Shown piece by piece: positions 42,127 to 50,280 of a stretch of 64,000 nucleotides of DNA (within the stretch, counting starts at the first letter, position 1; every line of letters begins with the position of its first letter). The DNA is from DATBLE01 sp036555585. Its GTDB lineage: Bacteria > Actinomycetota > Thermoleophilia > Gaiellales > Gaiellaceae. The position numbers and the translations under genes were made by a program. Where the stretch lies: the NCBI GenBank assembly GCA_036555585.1, contig DATBLE010000002.1, forward strand, positions 62,001-126,000. The letters are read 5' to 3'. The notes under the pieces were generated by a model. It ran no database searches, was not told the origin of the DNA, and saw only the letters and a list, made by a program, of their open reading frames with translations.

Positions 42127-43628
42127 GACGCGGTCACCTTCTCCCTGGGCTCGGACGGCTCCTGCGCCGTGACGGCGACCGGCGGCGGCGGGCGGCGGAG
42201 CGGCAGGCGGGCGCAGAGCGCGGCCAGCGCGAGCAGGCCCCAGAACGTCGGGTCCTCGAACAGCGCGTTGTAGAAGAGGCTGTGCACTCCGATCGCCGCC
42301 AGCGCGGCCGCGATCGCGAGGCAGGCGCGCCCCTTGAACGAGGACCCGGAACGGCGAAGGGTGACGAAGAGCGCCGCGGCGACGAGCCAGCCCAGCAGGA
42401 TCAGGCCCGGCACGCCGGTCTCGGCGGCGACCGTCACCACCGTGTTGTGCGAGGCCGCCTTCTTGGGCTCCTTCCCCTTCAGCCCGACGCGATCGGCGTA
42501 GGCGCGCTTGAACCCGCCGATGCCGACCCCCTCGACCGGGTGGTGCAGCGCGATCTTCATCCCCTGGGTGACCAGCTTCGTCCGGCCGCTGGAGGCCTTG
42601 TTCAATCCCGACCCGGACTCGCGCAGCAGCGAGTGGCGGATGTGCGGCGTCCCCAGCGCGACCGCGGCGATCACGGCCGCGGCGACGCCGAGCGCGAGCG
42701 CGGCGCGCCAGCGCCAGCGGAAGGCGGCGACCACGGCCGTTCCGACCATCAGCGCCGCGAAGCTCGACTGCGAGAACGAGAAGAGCAGGCCGGGCCAGAT
42801 CAGCACGACCGCCGCGGCCGACGCGTACGCGGCGCGGCGGTTGCGGTCGTAGAGGGCGAGCACCAGCGCGGCCAGCATCGCGACGACGAGGAAGCGGCCG
42901 TACACCGAGGGGTCGTAGAAGACCGAGTTCACGCGGTAGAACGGCGCGTAGGCGTTCGCCACGATCACCTTCGGGTTCCAGAAGACGTCTCGGGTCGCGT
43001 ACTGGTAGACGCCGATCCAGGCGAACGCGAGCGCCATTCCGACCAGCTCCAGGTAGATGAAGGACAGCCACCGCCGGCTCCAGGCCAGGCGGGCGAGCGA
43101 GACCGCCAGTAGCCCGAAGGGGAGCCAGAAGAAGAGCAACGCGACGGCGCCCTCGTGCAGGTCCTTCGTCCAGAGCAGGCTGAGACCGGTCCAGGCGACC
43201 AGCAGCGCCAGCGGCCAGGCGAGCGGCCCGAGCTCGCGAGAGCGGCCGTCGCCGCGCACGAGCTCCCAGCCGAGCAGGGCGGCCGCGCCGGCGATCACGG
43301 CGTAGAGCGGGACGAGCAGGCTCGCATCGGTCGAGCCGACGTGCACCGGGATGCGCGCCGGCACGCAGGCGAGCGCGGAGACGGCGATCAGCCAGGGCCA
43401 GCGGTGGAAGAGCGCCGCGATCGCGACCGCGCCGATCGCGCCGACCACGGCGGCGGCGGCGTAGACCTTCGTGTGGCCTCCCGGCGCGAGGTAGGCGGCC
43501 AGGAACGCGCAGCCGAGCAGCCAGGCGCCCAGGCCCGCGATCCGTGCGGGGCGCTGCGGCGCGAGCATCACGAGCGCGAGCCCGACGCCCGCGACCGGGC
43601 CCCCCGCCTGGGCGAGATCGGCCGTCAT
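42123..43628 (-). CDS. O-antigen ligase / polymerase-like membrane protein
   Basis: A 501-residue protein with 11-13 hydrophobic helices. The periplasmic-type loop contains FSFSQSSFAALMVG and ALHHPVEGVGIGGFKRAY, followed by ASHNTVVTVAAETGVPGL. This is the Wzy/WaaL signature. It is the second such protein in the window, with only general similarity to that at 13491. ATG at 43628 overlaps the FlgD-like gene stop as ATGA. It would polymerise or ligate glycan outside the membrane. Confidence 0.83.
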   Translation of the reverse strand: MTADLAQAGGPVAGVGLALVMLAPQRPARIAGLGAWLLGCAFLAAYLAPGGHTKVYAAAAVVGAIGAVAIAALFHRWPWLIAVSALACVPARIPVHVGSTDASLLVPLYAVIAGAAALLGWELVRGDGRSRELGPLAWPLALLVAWTGLSLLWTKDLHEGAVALLFFWLPFGLLAVSLARLAWSRRWLSFIYLELVGMALAFAWIGVYQYATRDVFWNPKVIVANAYAPFYRVNSVFYDPSVYGRFLVVAMLAALVLALYDRNRRAAYASAAAVVLIWPGLLFSFSQSSFAALMVGTAVVAAFRWRWRAALALGVAAAVIAAVALGTPHIRHSLLRESGSGLNKASSGRTKLVTQGMKIALHHPVEGVGIGGFKRAYADRVGLKGKEPKKAASHNTVVTVAAETGVPGLILLGWLVAAALFVTLRRSGSSFKGRACLAIAAALAAIGVHSLFYNALFEDPTFWGLLALAALCARLPLRRPPPPVAVTAQEPSEPREKVTAS

Positions 43629-44551
43629 CGGGGGCTCACGATGACCGTCGCCCGCGCTGCGTGCGCGCCGACCGTGACCACCAGCCCGTAACGGCCCGGA
43701 CGCTTCGGCGCGCGGAGGACGAGGAGGCCGGGAGCGGCGGTCCCGGTTCTCGCACCGAGCCGCCAGTCGAAGCGACGGTCGGCAGAGACGCGGACTCCGA
43801 AGCGGGTCCTCGCCTTCGCGGCGATCGTCGGCCGGGCGAGCTCGACGTAGCGCACGCGCACGCGGCCCGCCTTCACCGGGGCCGAGACGTTCCCGGCCGG
43901 ATCCTGGGCCGCCAGTCGCAGCAGGTAGCTGCCCGGACGGACCGGCTCGCCGTCGATCTTCCCGTTCCACTCGACCGAGCCCGTCGGGCGCTGCCCGCGC
44001 GTGAAGACGATTCGCCGGGAACCGACGAACAGGAGCGCGTGCGCCCGCTCCGAGAACCGGTAGCGGACGACCGCCCGGTCGGCGCGCCCGTCGCGGTCCG
44101 GTGAGATCTCCGTCGGCGCCAGCGCGACCACGTGGACGGCCGGCGCGGTCGTGTCGACCTGCATCTCGTTGGGCAGGTCGATCGTGCGGTGCTGGTCGGT
44201 CAGGTGGACGCGCGGCTTGTAGACGCCCTCGCGGACGAACTGTCCCCGGTCGTCGCGGCCGTTCCACGTGTAGCCGACGGTGCCTCTGCGCAGGCGCTTG
44301 CCGGGGACGAGCGTCCTCACCACGTTGCCGCCGGAGTCGACGATCTCGAGCAGCACGCGATCCGGCTTGCGCAGCCTGAACTGGATGGTGGCGACGCGAG
44401 TCGGGCAGTCGCACGTCGGCGAGAAGACCTTCGCGATCCGCGGAGCGGTGATCGGGCTCGGCTCGATCTTCAGGCCCTGGGTGACCGCGAACGCCGCCGC
44501 CGTCCCGCCGAGCAACGCGACGACGAGGACGGTCGAGAGGAAGCGGGGCAC
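43625..44551 (-). CDS. exported protein with FlgD-Ig-like repeats
   Basis: A 308-residue protein. One hydrophobic N-terminal helix (about 4-22) serves as signal or anchor. Two Ig-like repeats follow: VLLEIVDSGGNVVRTLVPGK...YTWNGRDDRGQFVREGVYK, and SVEWNGKIDGEPVRPGSYLLRL, both of the FlgD-Ig type. The Cys-containing stretch PTCDCPT could form a disulfide. It is probably a surface or periplasm-like structural protein that works with the ligase-like protein encoded next. A TAAAGT box (44561-44566) suggests its own promoter. Confidence 0.75.
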   Translation of the reverse strand: MPRFLSTVLVVALLGGTAAAFAVTQGLKIEPSPITAPRIAKVFSPTCDCPTRVATIQFRLRKPDRVLLEIVDSGGNVVRTLVPGKRLRRGTVGYTWNGRDDRGQFVREGVYKPRVHLTDQHRTIDLPNEMQVDTTAPAVHVVALAPTEISPDRDGRADRAVVRYRFSERAHALLFVGSRRIVFTRGQRPTGSVEWNGKIDGEPVRPGSYLLRLAAQDPAGNVSAPVKAGRVRVRYVELARPTIAAKARTRFGVRVSADRRFDWRLGARTGTAAPGLLVLRAPKRPGRYGLVVTVGAHAARATVIVSPR

Positions 44552-44560
44552 GGCCCCGCA

Positions 44561-44566
44561 ACTTTA
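44561..44566 (-). promoter_or_regulatory. -10 box (FlgD-Ig-like gene)
   Basis: TAAAGT on the minus strand ends 9 nt before the GTG at 44551, in the 24-nt gap after the TauE gene. It would let the glycan genes downstream be transcribed apart from the sulfur operon. Confidence 0.35.
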
Positions 44567-44575
44567 CGCAGCCTG

Positions 44576-45475
44576 CTAGGTAGGCCCGGCAGGGACGAGC
44601 AGCTTCTCGCCCCGGCCCCGCAGGCGGCGACGGGCCCGAACGGTGACGACGGCGGCCCCGGCGATCGACGCGCCGATCGCGATCGCCAGATAGAGGTTGG
44701 GCACCTGCACGAGCTTGAGGCCGCTGATCGCGAGCACGTCGGCGAGCGCCAGGCGCAGCCACGCCTCCGGCACCCGAACCGAGTAGTGGCTCCCGATCAG
44801 GACCCCGGGGACCGAGCCGATCAGCAGCCAGCCGACGGCGCGCATGTCGACGTTGCCGGCGACGACGTGGCCGAAGCCCGCGACGTAGAGCAGCGCCGCC
44901 GCGTGGAGGATGTCGGTGCCGACGATCTTGTGCGCGCCGAGCGGGAAGACGAACAGCATCGTCAGGGCGAAGAACGTCCCGCTGCCGACGGAGGTCAGCC
45001 CGACGATGAAGCCGCCGAACATGCCGATCGCGACCGCCGCCATCCGGTCGCGCCACACCATGTCGAATCGGTCGTCGTCGCCGACGACCTTCTTCTTGAC
45101 GAAGCTCTTCAGCACCAGGCCGGTCGCCCCGAAGAGCAGGGCGCCGCCGAGGACGTAGCCCATCGCCGACGTGGCACTGTCGCCGTAGCGGTCCGTGATC
45201 CGAGTGCCGAGCACGACGCCGAGCAGCGAGAACGGCGCGCTCCCTACGAACATCCAGCCGGAGAGCTGGGCATGCACCGTGCCCAGGCTCCGGTGCCGGA
45301 TCGCGCCGACCGTCTTGAAGATCGCCCCGTGCAGGATGTCCGTCCCCACCGCCAGCGTCGGCTTGAACCCGAAGACGATCACCAGGATCGGCGTCATCAA
45401 CGAGCCGCCGCCCATCCCGGTCATGCCGACCAGCGTTCCGATCAGCAAGCCGGTGAGGACGAGCTGCCAGGTCAC
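44576..45475 (-). CDS. sulfite/organosulfonate exporter, TauE/SafE family
   Basis: A 299-residue membrane protein with eight to nine hydrophobic helices in two halves. Each half carries the repeat motif: GMTGMGGGSLMTPIL...VGTDILHGA in the first, and GLTSVGSGTFFALTML...VGTDILHAA in the second. Family members export sulfite or sulfonates, or take up sulfur compounds. Coupled by GTGA to Sat and in one run with CysH and ComA, it may remove excess sulfite or export a sulfonate made by the operon. Confidence 0.88.
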   Translation of the reverse strand: MTWQLVLTGLLIGTLVGMTGMGGGSLMTPILVIVFGFKPTLAVGTDILHGAIFKTVGAIRHRSLGTVHAQLSGWMFVGSAPFSLLGVVLGTRITDRYGDSATSAMGYVLGGALLFGATGLVLKSFVKKKVVGDDDRFDMVWRDRMAAVAIGMFGGFIVGLTSVGSGTFFALTMLFVFPLGAHKIVGTDILHAAALLYVAGFGHVVAGNVDMRAVGWLLIGSVPGVLIGSHYSVRVPEAWLRLALADVLAISGLKLVQVPNLYLAIAIGASIAGAAVVTVRARRRLRGRGEKLLVPAGPT

Positions 45476-46653
45476 GCTTCCGGCCTAGCCACCGCGACGC
45501 TCCCGTAGTAGTCGATGAGCACATCTGCCACCTCCGAGCGGCTGAACTCAGCAGGCGGTCTCGCGCCGGTGGCCAGCAGCTCGCGCACCTTCGTGCCGGA
45601 CAGGAACACGTGCTCCTCGGAAGGATGCGGGCAGGTCTTGGCGCTCGCCATCGACCCGCACGTCTTGCACCAGAACGAGTGCTCGAAGAACATCGGCTCG
45701 ATGTCGAGCTCGTGCGGCTCGAACTCGTCGAAGATCAGCTGCGCGTCGTACGTGCCGTAGTAGCTGCCGACACCGGCGTGGTCGCGGCCGACGATGAAGT
45801 GCGAGCAGCCGTAGTTCTTGCGGCAGAGCGCGTGCCAGACGGCCTCGCGCGGGCCGGCGTAGCGCATCGCCGCCGGGAACGCGGAGACGATCACGCGGTC
45901 GGCCGGGTAGTAGTTGTCGACGAGCACGCGGTAGCAGTCGACGCGGGTCGCGGCCGGAACGTCGTCCGACTTCGTCTCGCCGACGAGCGGATGGATCAGC
46001 AGCCCGTCGACGGTCTCGAGCGCGACCTTGGTCAGGTACTCGTGGGCGCGGTGGATCGGATTGCGCGTCTGGAAGCCGACGACGCGCTTCCAGCCGCGCT
46101 CCGCGAAGGCGGCGCGGGTGTCGGCGGGGTCGTTGGCCAGCTCGGGAAAGGCCGGCGGCACGCGGTCGAAGACCGTCACGCGGCCGGAGAGGTAGAGCGG
46201 GTGCTGGCCGTACAGGCGCGCGACGCCGGGATGCTCGGTCTCGGTCGTCCGGAAGCACCGCTCGGCCTCGCGCTCCTTGTCGTACTCGTACGTCTCCTCG
46301 ACGTCGAGCACGGCGAGCAGGCGGCCCGACTCGTCGGCGAGCGCCACGCGGTCGCCCTTCGGCGCCGCGGGGACGGCCAGGCACACCGGCAGCGCCCACG
46401 GCAGCCCGCCCGCCAAACGCATCTCCTCGACCACCCGCTCGTAGTCGTCCCGGGACATGAAGCCTTCGAGCGGCGAGAGCGCGCCCACCGCGAGCATGTC
46501 CAGGTCCGAGACCTCGCGCGCGGTCAGCGTCAGCGTCTCGAGCGACTCGACGCCCTCGGGCCGCTCCCCCAGCCGGTCGACGAGCGCGCCCCCATGCGGA
46601 GCAATAAGGCGCGGGTTGATCAGGCGCTCGGCGCTGGTTGTGACGGCGCTCAC
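45472..46653 (-). CDS. sat: sulfate adenylyltransferase (ATP sulfurylase)
   Basis: A 393-residue Sat that makes APS from sulfate and ATP. The active-site motif QTRNPIHRAH is at about 195-204, and GRDHAGVG follows in the C-terminal half. A Cys-rich knuckle CKTCGSMASAKTCPH near the C-terminus matches the zinc-binding segment of some bacterial and archaeal ATP sulfurylases. GTG at 46653 overlaps the CysC stop as GTGA. With CysC it can supply PAPS to the three sulfotransferases in this window. Confidence 0.93.
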   Translation of the reverse strand: MSAVTTSAERLINPRLIAPHGGALVDRLGERPEGVESLETLTLTAREVSDLDMLAVGALSPLEGFMSRDDYERVVEEMRLAGGLPWALPVCLAVPAAPKGDRVALADESGRLLAVLDVEETYEYDKEREAERCFRTTETEHPGVARLYGQHPLYLSGRVTVFDRVPPAFPELANDPADTRAAFAERGWKRVVGFQTRNPIHRAHEYLTKVALETVDGLLIHPLVGETKSDDVPAATRVDCYRVLVDNYYPADRVIVSAFPAAMRYAGPREAVWHALCRKNYGCSHFIVGRDHAGVGSYYGTYDAQLIFDEFEPHELDIEPMFFEHSFWCKTCGSMASAKTCPHPSEEHVFLSGTKVRELLATGARPPAEFSRSEVADVLIDYYGSVAVARPEA

Positions 46654-47249
46654 ACCGTCACCCGGGCCGGGATCACGTCCAGCTCCTCGAGCCTGGTGAG
46701 CACGACCTCGGCCGACTCCTCGGGCGTCTTGCCCTCGGTCTCGACGACGATCTCGGGGCTCTCGGGCTCCTCGTACGGGTCGTCGACGCCGGTGAAGCCC
46801 TTGATCTCGCCGGCGAACGCCTTCTTGTAGAGCCCGTTGACGTCGCGACGGGCGCACTCGTCGAGCGAGGTGGCGACGTAGACCTCGACGAAGCGGCCGT
46901 ACTCCTCGACCATCTCCCTGGCCCTGGCGCGCGTCTCGCGGTACGGCGAGATCGCCGCCGCGATCACGGCGCCGCCCTGGCGGGTCAGCCGCGAGGCGAC
47001 CCAGCCGATCCGCTCGATGTTCGTGTCCCGGTCCTCCTTCGAGAAGCCGAGCCCCTTCGAAAGGTGAGTGCGCACCGTGTCGCCGTCCAGGTACTCGACC
47101 ACCAGCCCGCGGCGGTCGAGCTCGGGCCCGACCAGGTGCGCGATCGTCGACTTGCCCGACCCGGACAGGCCCGTGAACCAGAGGGTGAAGCCGCCCTCGC
47201 GTACCCGGTCGGATTCCGGGTGCTCGTGAGCATGGATGTTCTCGGTCAT
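46650..47249 (-). CDS. cysC: adenylylsulfate kinase
   Basis: A 199-residue APS kinase. Walker A GLSGSGKS is at about 27-34, LDGDTVR near 55 and the IAAAISPYRETR block near 96 are family motifs. It phosphorylates APS to PAPS. A clear AGGAG ribosome-binding site precedes ATG at 47249, which overlaps the cysH stop as ATGA. Because the reductase upstream looks like an APS-using type, the PAPS made here is more likely meant for sulfotransferases than for sulfite formation (inference). Confidence 0.93.
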   Translation of the reverse strand: MTENIHAHEHPESDRVREGGFTLWFTGLSGSGKSTIAHLVGPELDRRGLVVEYLDGDTVRTHLSKGLGFSKEDRDTNIERIGWVASRLTRQGGAVIAAAISPYRETRARAREMVEEYGRFVEVYVATSLDECARRDVNGLYKKAFAGEIKGFTGVDDPYEEPESPEIVVETEGKTPEESAEVVLTRLEELDVIPARVTV

Positions 47250-47980
47250 TGTTCGCTCCTCATAGAGGCGTCGAGGGGCCGGTCTTGCAGACCTGTCCCC
47301 CACCCCTTTTCGACATGTAAGCCGCACTCGAGCTTGTCGGACCCAGCCCAGCGTCCAGCACGCTCCTCCTCGTCCGGCTTGGTCGGCCGGGTGCAGGGGA
47401 TGCACCCGATCGAGCGGTAGCCGGCCTCGTGCAGCGGGTTGTAGGGGATCTCGTTGACCTGGATGTAGGCCCAGACGCGCTTCTCGTCCCAGTCGGCGAG
47501 CGGGTGCAGCTTCCAGACGCCGTACCGCTCCGACCACTCGACCTTCTGCGTGCCCGCGCGGCTCGGGGACTGGTCGCGGCGGATGCCGGACGCCCAGGCG
47601 TCGTACGGCTCCAGCGCGCGCACCAGCGGCTCGACCTTGCGGATCTCGCAGCAGCGGTCGGGGTCGCGCTCCCAGAGGTTGGGGCCCTCGCGGCGGTGCT
47701 GCTCGGCGATCGTGATGACCTCGGGCCGGACGAGGGTGATCGGGTAGCGCTCCAGGAGCCGGTCGCGCGTCTCGTAGCTCTCCCGGAAGAAGAGGTGCGT
47801 GTCCAGCTCGACCACGTCGATCGGCAGGCCCAGCTCGGCGACCATGTGCAGCAGGACCGACGACTGCTTCTGCCACGAGCAGGTCAGGCAGAAGCGGTCG
47901 CCGAACTGCTCGTAGCCCCAGACGAGCAGGTCCTCGGCGGAGATCGTCTCCTCAGGAAGGAGCAGGCTCGGCGTCGCCAA
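47246..47980 (-). CDS. cysH: phosphoadenylyl/adenylyl-sulfate reductase, iron-sulfur type
   Basis: A 244-residue thiol-dependent reductase that makes sulfite. The PP-loop relative SWQKQSS begins near residue 35. The [4Fe-4S] ligands Cys110-Cys111 and Cys193/Cys196 (CIPC) are all present, which is the mark of APS-reducing forms. The catalytic ECGLH Cys is at 219. TTG at 47980 has an excellent AAGGAGG site 6-7 nt upstream. The C-terminal extension after CGLH (about 20 residues) is encoded by a GGTCT...AGACC palindrome region and looks added. Confidence 0.9.
   Translation of the reverse strand: MATPSLLLPEETISAEDLLVWGYEQFGDRFCLTCSWQKQSSVLLHMVAELGLPIDVVELDTHLFFRESYETRDRLLERYPITLVRPEVITIAEQHRREGPNLWERDPDRCCEIRKVEPLVRALEPYDAWASGIRRDQSPSRAGTQKVEWSERYGVWKLHPLADWDEKRVWAYIQVNEIPYNPLHEAGYRSIGCIPCTRPTKPDEEERAGRWAGSDKLECGLHVEKGWGTGLQDRPLDASMRSEQ
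47274..47301. repeat. degenerate REP-like palindrome in the cysH 3' end
   Basis: GGTCT (47281-47285) and AGACC (47289-47293) form a short core flanked by G-rich and C-rich arms (GGGGCC and TGTCCCCC). It resembles the GACAGACC palindromes elsewhere in the window but with more mismatches. It encodes the extra C-terminal residues of CysH. Confidence 0.4.
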
Positions 47981-48710
47981 GCAGCACCTCCTTGAGGGTG
48001 TCGCCGCGCAGGCCGAGCCGCAGCGTCTCCAGCGGGATGACCTCCTCGGGCGGGATGTTGCCGAGGTTGACCTCGGGACCGAAGTGCTTGACGAACCAGG
48101 CCTGGCTCGCCTTCGTCGGCGCCTCCCAGACCAGGTCGTGGAAGTCGATCGAGTGGGCGATCTCGTCCACCAGGCCGGTGCGCATCTCGCCGCTCGGCCT
48201 GAAGATGCCCGCCGTCCCGCCCTCGCGCGACTCCGTGATCACCTTCCAGGCGCCGGCGACGAGCTCCTCCTGGATCCACCGCACCCATTCGTACGGGGCG
48301 AAGACGACCTCCGAGTCCTTCGAGCCGACCTCCGAGAGGACGGTGAAATCCCTGGCGAAGTCGGCGATCAGCTCCAGCTTGCGCTCGCGCGGGATCTCGA
48401 CGGTGCCGTCGGAGATCTCGACGTGGGTGAGGCCGTAGCCGACCAGCCAGCGCTTGTACTCCTCGAGCTTGTCGCGGGCGAAGACGACCTCGAAGAAGGT
48501 GCCGCCGATCACCACGGGCTTCTCGCGGAGCACCTCGAGCTTGCGTTCCAGGTTCTCGGTCACCCAGGCGGTGCCCCAGCCGAGCTTGACGATGTCGATG
48601 TAGTCGCCCGCGGTCTCCAGGACGTCCTCCCACGCGCGCGGGCCGAGGCCCTTGTCAAGCACGTGGGTGAGCCCGCCGTCGCGGGTGATCCCGAGGTCAA
48701 AGTCTGGCAT
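47952..48710 (-). CDS. comA: phosphosulfolactate synthase
   Basis: A 252-residue TIM-barrel enzyme of the ComA/YitD family. It adds sulfite to phosphoenolpyruvate to give 2-phospho-3-sulfolactate. Family blocks are YIDIVKLGWGTAWV near 37, VIGGTFFEVV near 68, HVEISDGTVEIP near 96 and LSEVGSKDSEV near 125. In archaea this begins coenzyme M synthesis; in Bacillus it leads to spore sulfolactate. It starts 14 nt inside the fumarase beta gene and is followed by cysH (29-nt overlap), so its sulfite donor is encoded next door. Confidence 0.92.
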   Translation of the reverse strand: MPDFDLGITRDGGLTHVLDKGLGPRAWEDVLETAGDYIDIVKLGWGTAWVTENLERKLEVLREKPVVIGGTFFEVVFARDKLEEYKRWLVGYGLTHVEISDGTVEIPRERKLELIADFARDFTVLSEVGSKDSEVVFAPYEWVRWIQEELVAGAWKVITESREGGTAGIFRPSGEMRTGLVDEIAHSIDFHDLVWEAPTKASQAWFVKHFGPEVNLGNIPPEEVIPLETLRLGLRGDTLKEVLLGDAEPAPS

Positions 48711-49284
48711 AGAGCTCCTTCAGCTTCTCGTTGGCCGCCGCCTGGACGTCGTGGTAGAGCGAGTTGCCGTGGGCGTCGATCCCGACCGTGAGCGGCCCGA
48801 AGTCCTTGACACGGAACTTCCAGAGGCACTCGGGCATCAGCTCCTCCCAGGCCACCTCCTCGATCTCCTCGATCTGCGTCGTCTCCAGCGCGGCGGCGCC
48901 GCCGACGATCGCGAAGTAGACCATCCCGTGCTTCTGCATGGGCTCGATCGCCTCGTCCGGGAAGCCGCCCTTACCGCAGATCGCGCGGACGCCGTAGCGC
49001 TCCCCGAGCGGCTCGGTGAAGCGCACCATGCGAGCGCTGGTGGTCGTGCCGATGCAGAGCTTCTCGTAGCGGCCCGGGCCCACCTTGCGGACGTTGGGCG
49101 CGGTGTGGAGCAGGAAGGCGCCGGACAGGTCCATCGGCGGCTCCACGCCCTGGTCGAAGATCCGGATCTGCGTGCGGTCGCGGATCCCGATGATGTGCCC
49201 CTGGACGACGACCTCGTCGCCGGCGCGGAGCTTCAGGATCTCCGCCTCGTCCCGAACGGGGAACGTCACTTCGTGCGTGGCCAT
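48697..49284 (-). CDS. class I fumarate hydratase-type, beta subunit (C-terminal domain)
   Basis: A 195-residue protein of the Fe-S hydro-lyase beta family, which partners an alpha subunit to hydrate fumarate or dehydrate tartrate-like acids. FDQGVEPPMDLSG and HTAPNVRKV, followed by GTTTSARMV, are the conserved substrate-site blocks, and ICGKGGF follows. A GGAAGGAC ribosome-binding site precedes ATG. It is 96 nt from the alpha gene, with a stem-loop in between. The real substrate may be fumarate or a sulfonated analogue, given the neighbours. Confidence 0.87.
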   Translation of the reverse strand: MATHEVTFPVRDEAEILKLRAGDEVVVQGHIIGIRDRTQIRIFDQGVEPPMDLSGAFLLHTAPNVRKVGPGRYEKLCIGTTTSARMVRFTEPLGERYGVRAICGKGGFPDEAIEPMQKHGMVYFAIVGGAAALETTQIEEIEEVAWEELMPECLWKFRVKDFGPLTVGIDAHGNSLYHDVQAAANEKLKELYARL

Positions 49285-49306
49285 CAGAGCCGTGTCCTTC
49301 CTCGTG

Positions 49307-49345
49307 ACGTTTCCAACCCGGTCTCTGAGACTGGGGCTGAAACGT
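49307..49345. other. stem-loop between fumarase alpha and beta genes
   Basis: ACGTTTC (49307-49313) pairs with GAAACGT (49339-49345), enclosing a second stem CCGGTCTC/GAGACTGG. The 96-nt gap is otherwise without a reading frame. It may set the alpha:beta message ratio or guard a processed end. Confidence 0.5.
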
Positions 49346-49380
49346 TTGCGTGACGATTCATCCGCAGGGTCGCGACCACG

Positions 49381-50280
49381 TCAGGCCTCCCGGTCGTACT
49401 CGATGGTGCCGTCCGCGGCCACGTGGGCCGTGGCCCTTCGGGCCGCCCAGCACTGGTAGTTGACCGCCACCGGGTTGAGGGTCATGTGCGTGTCCGCGTG
49501 CTCGATGTGGCAGTTGAGGACGGTGACGTCGCCGCCGAGGCCCATCGGGCCGATGCCGGTCTCGTTCAGGAGGCCGAAGAGCTCCTCCTCGAGCTGGGCG
49601 ACGACAGGATCCGGGTTCCGCGTTCCGATCGGGCGCGCGATCGCCTCCTTCGCCAGGTACATCGCGTAGTCGGCCGAGCCGCCGATACCAACACCCACAA
49701 TTCCAGGTGGACAGGGCTTCCCGCCTGCGCCGACGATCGACTCCAGCACAAAGGCCTTTATCCCGCGGACTCCGTCCGCTGGTACGCACATCTTCAGGAA
49801 GCTCATGTTCTCGGAGCCCGAGCCCTTCGGGACGCACTTGACGTCGAGCCCGTCCCAGTCGGACACGAACTCCCAGTGGACGATCGGCAACCGGTAGCCG
49901 GTGTTCGGGCCTGTGTTCTCGCGCGTGATCGTGTGCACCGCGTTCGAGCGCAGCGGATGCTCGACCGTGGCGCGCTCGGTGCCCGCCTTCAGCGCCTGGT
50001 AGATCCGCGCCGGGTGGAGCGGGAACCGTTCCCCGACCCGGCAGGTGTAGACGGCGATCCCCGTGTCCTGGCAGACGAGGTTCCTCTCGTCGTCGGCGAC
50101 CTGGACGTTCTTGAGGATCGTCGAGAGCACGCGCTGACCCGGAACGCTCGTCTCGCGGCCCGCCGCGTCCGCGAGAGCCTCGCGCAGGTCCTGCGGGATG
50201 TCCTTCAGCGCCCAGACGTACAGGTGGGCGGCAGCGTCCTCGACTGCCCCGTACAGATCGGTGTCGATCGTCGTCGTCAT
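49381..50280 (-). CDS. class I fumarate hydratase-type, alpha subunit (Fe-S)
   Basis: A 299-residue Fe-S hydro-lyase alpha subunit. VCQDTG (Cys70), a PKGSGSEN block near 151, CVPADG (Cys165) and KPCPPGIVGVGIGG (Cys190) match the cluster-binding and substrate motifs of class I fumarases. It needs the beta chain for activity. ATG at 50280 overlaps the FAD dehydrogenase stop as ATGA. The pair could be a normal TCA-cycle fumarase. Its place in a sulfite/phosphosulfolactate operon raises the option of a related C3 or C4 acid. Confidence 0.88.
   Translation of the reverse strand: MTTTIDTDLYGAVEDAAAHLYVWALKDIPQDLREALADAAGRETSVPGQRVLSTILKNVQVADDERNLVCQDTGIAVYTCRVGERFPLHPARIYQALKAGTERATVEHPLRSNAVHTITRENTGPNTGYRLPIVHWEFVSDWDGLDVKCVPKGSGSENMSFLKMCVPADGVRGIKAFVLESIVGAGGKPCPPGIVGVGIGGSADYAMYLAKEAIARPIGTRNPDPVVAQLEEELFGLLNETGIGPMGLGGDVTVLNCHIEHADTHMTLNPVAVNYQCWAARRATAHVAADGTIEYDREA

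Noticed and set aside
42123..45524. A 1133-codon open frame that seems to join the ligase-like gene to upstream sequence
   Set aside because: Only the last ~500 codons show membrane-protein character. The upstream part is antisense-like text over the FlgD-Ig and TauE genes, and the ATGA junction at 43625-43628 gives the true start.
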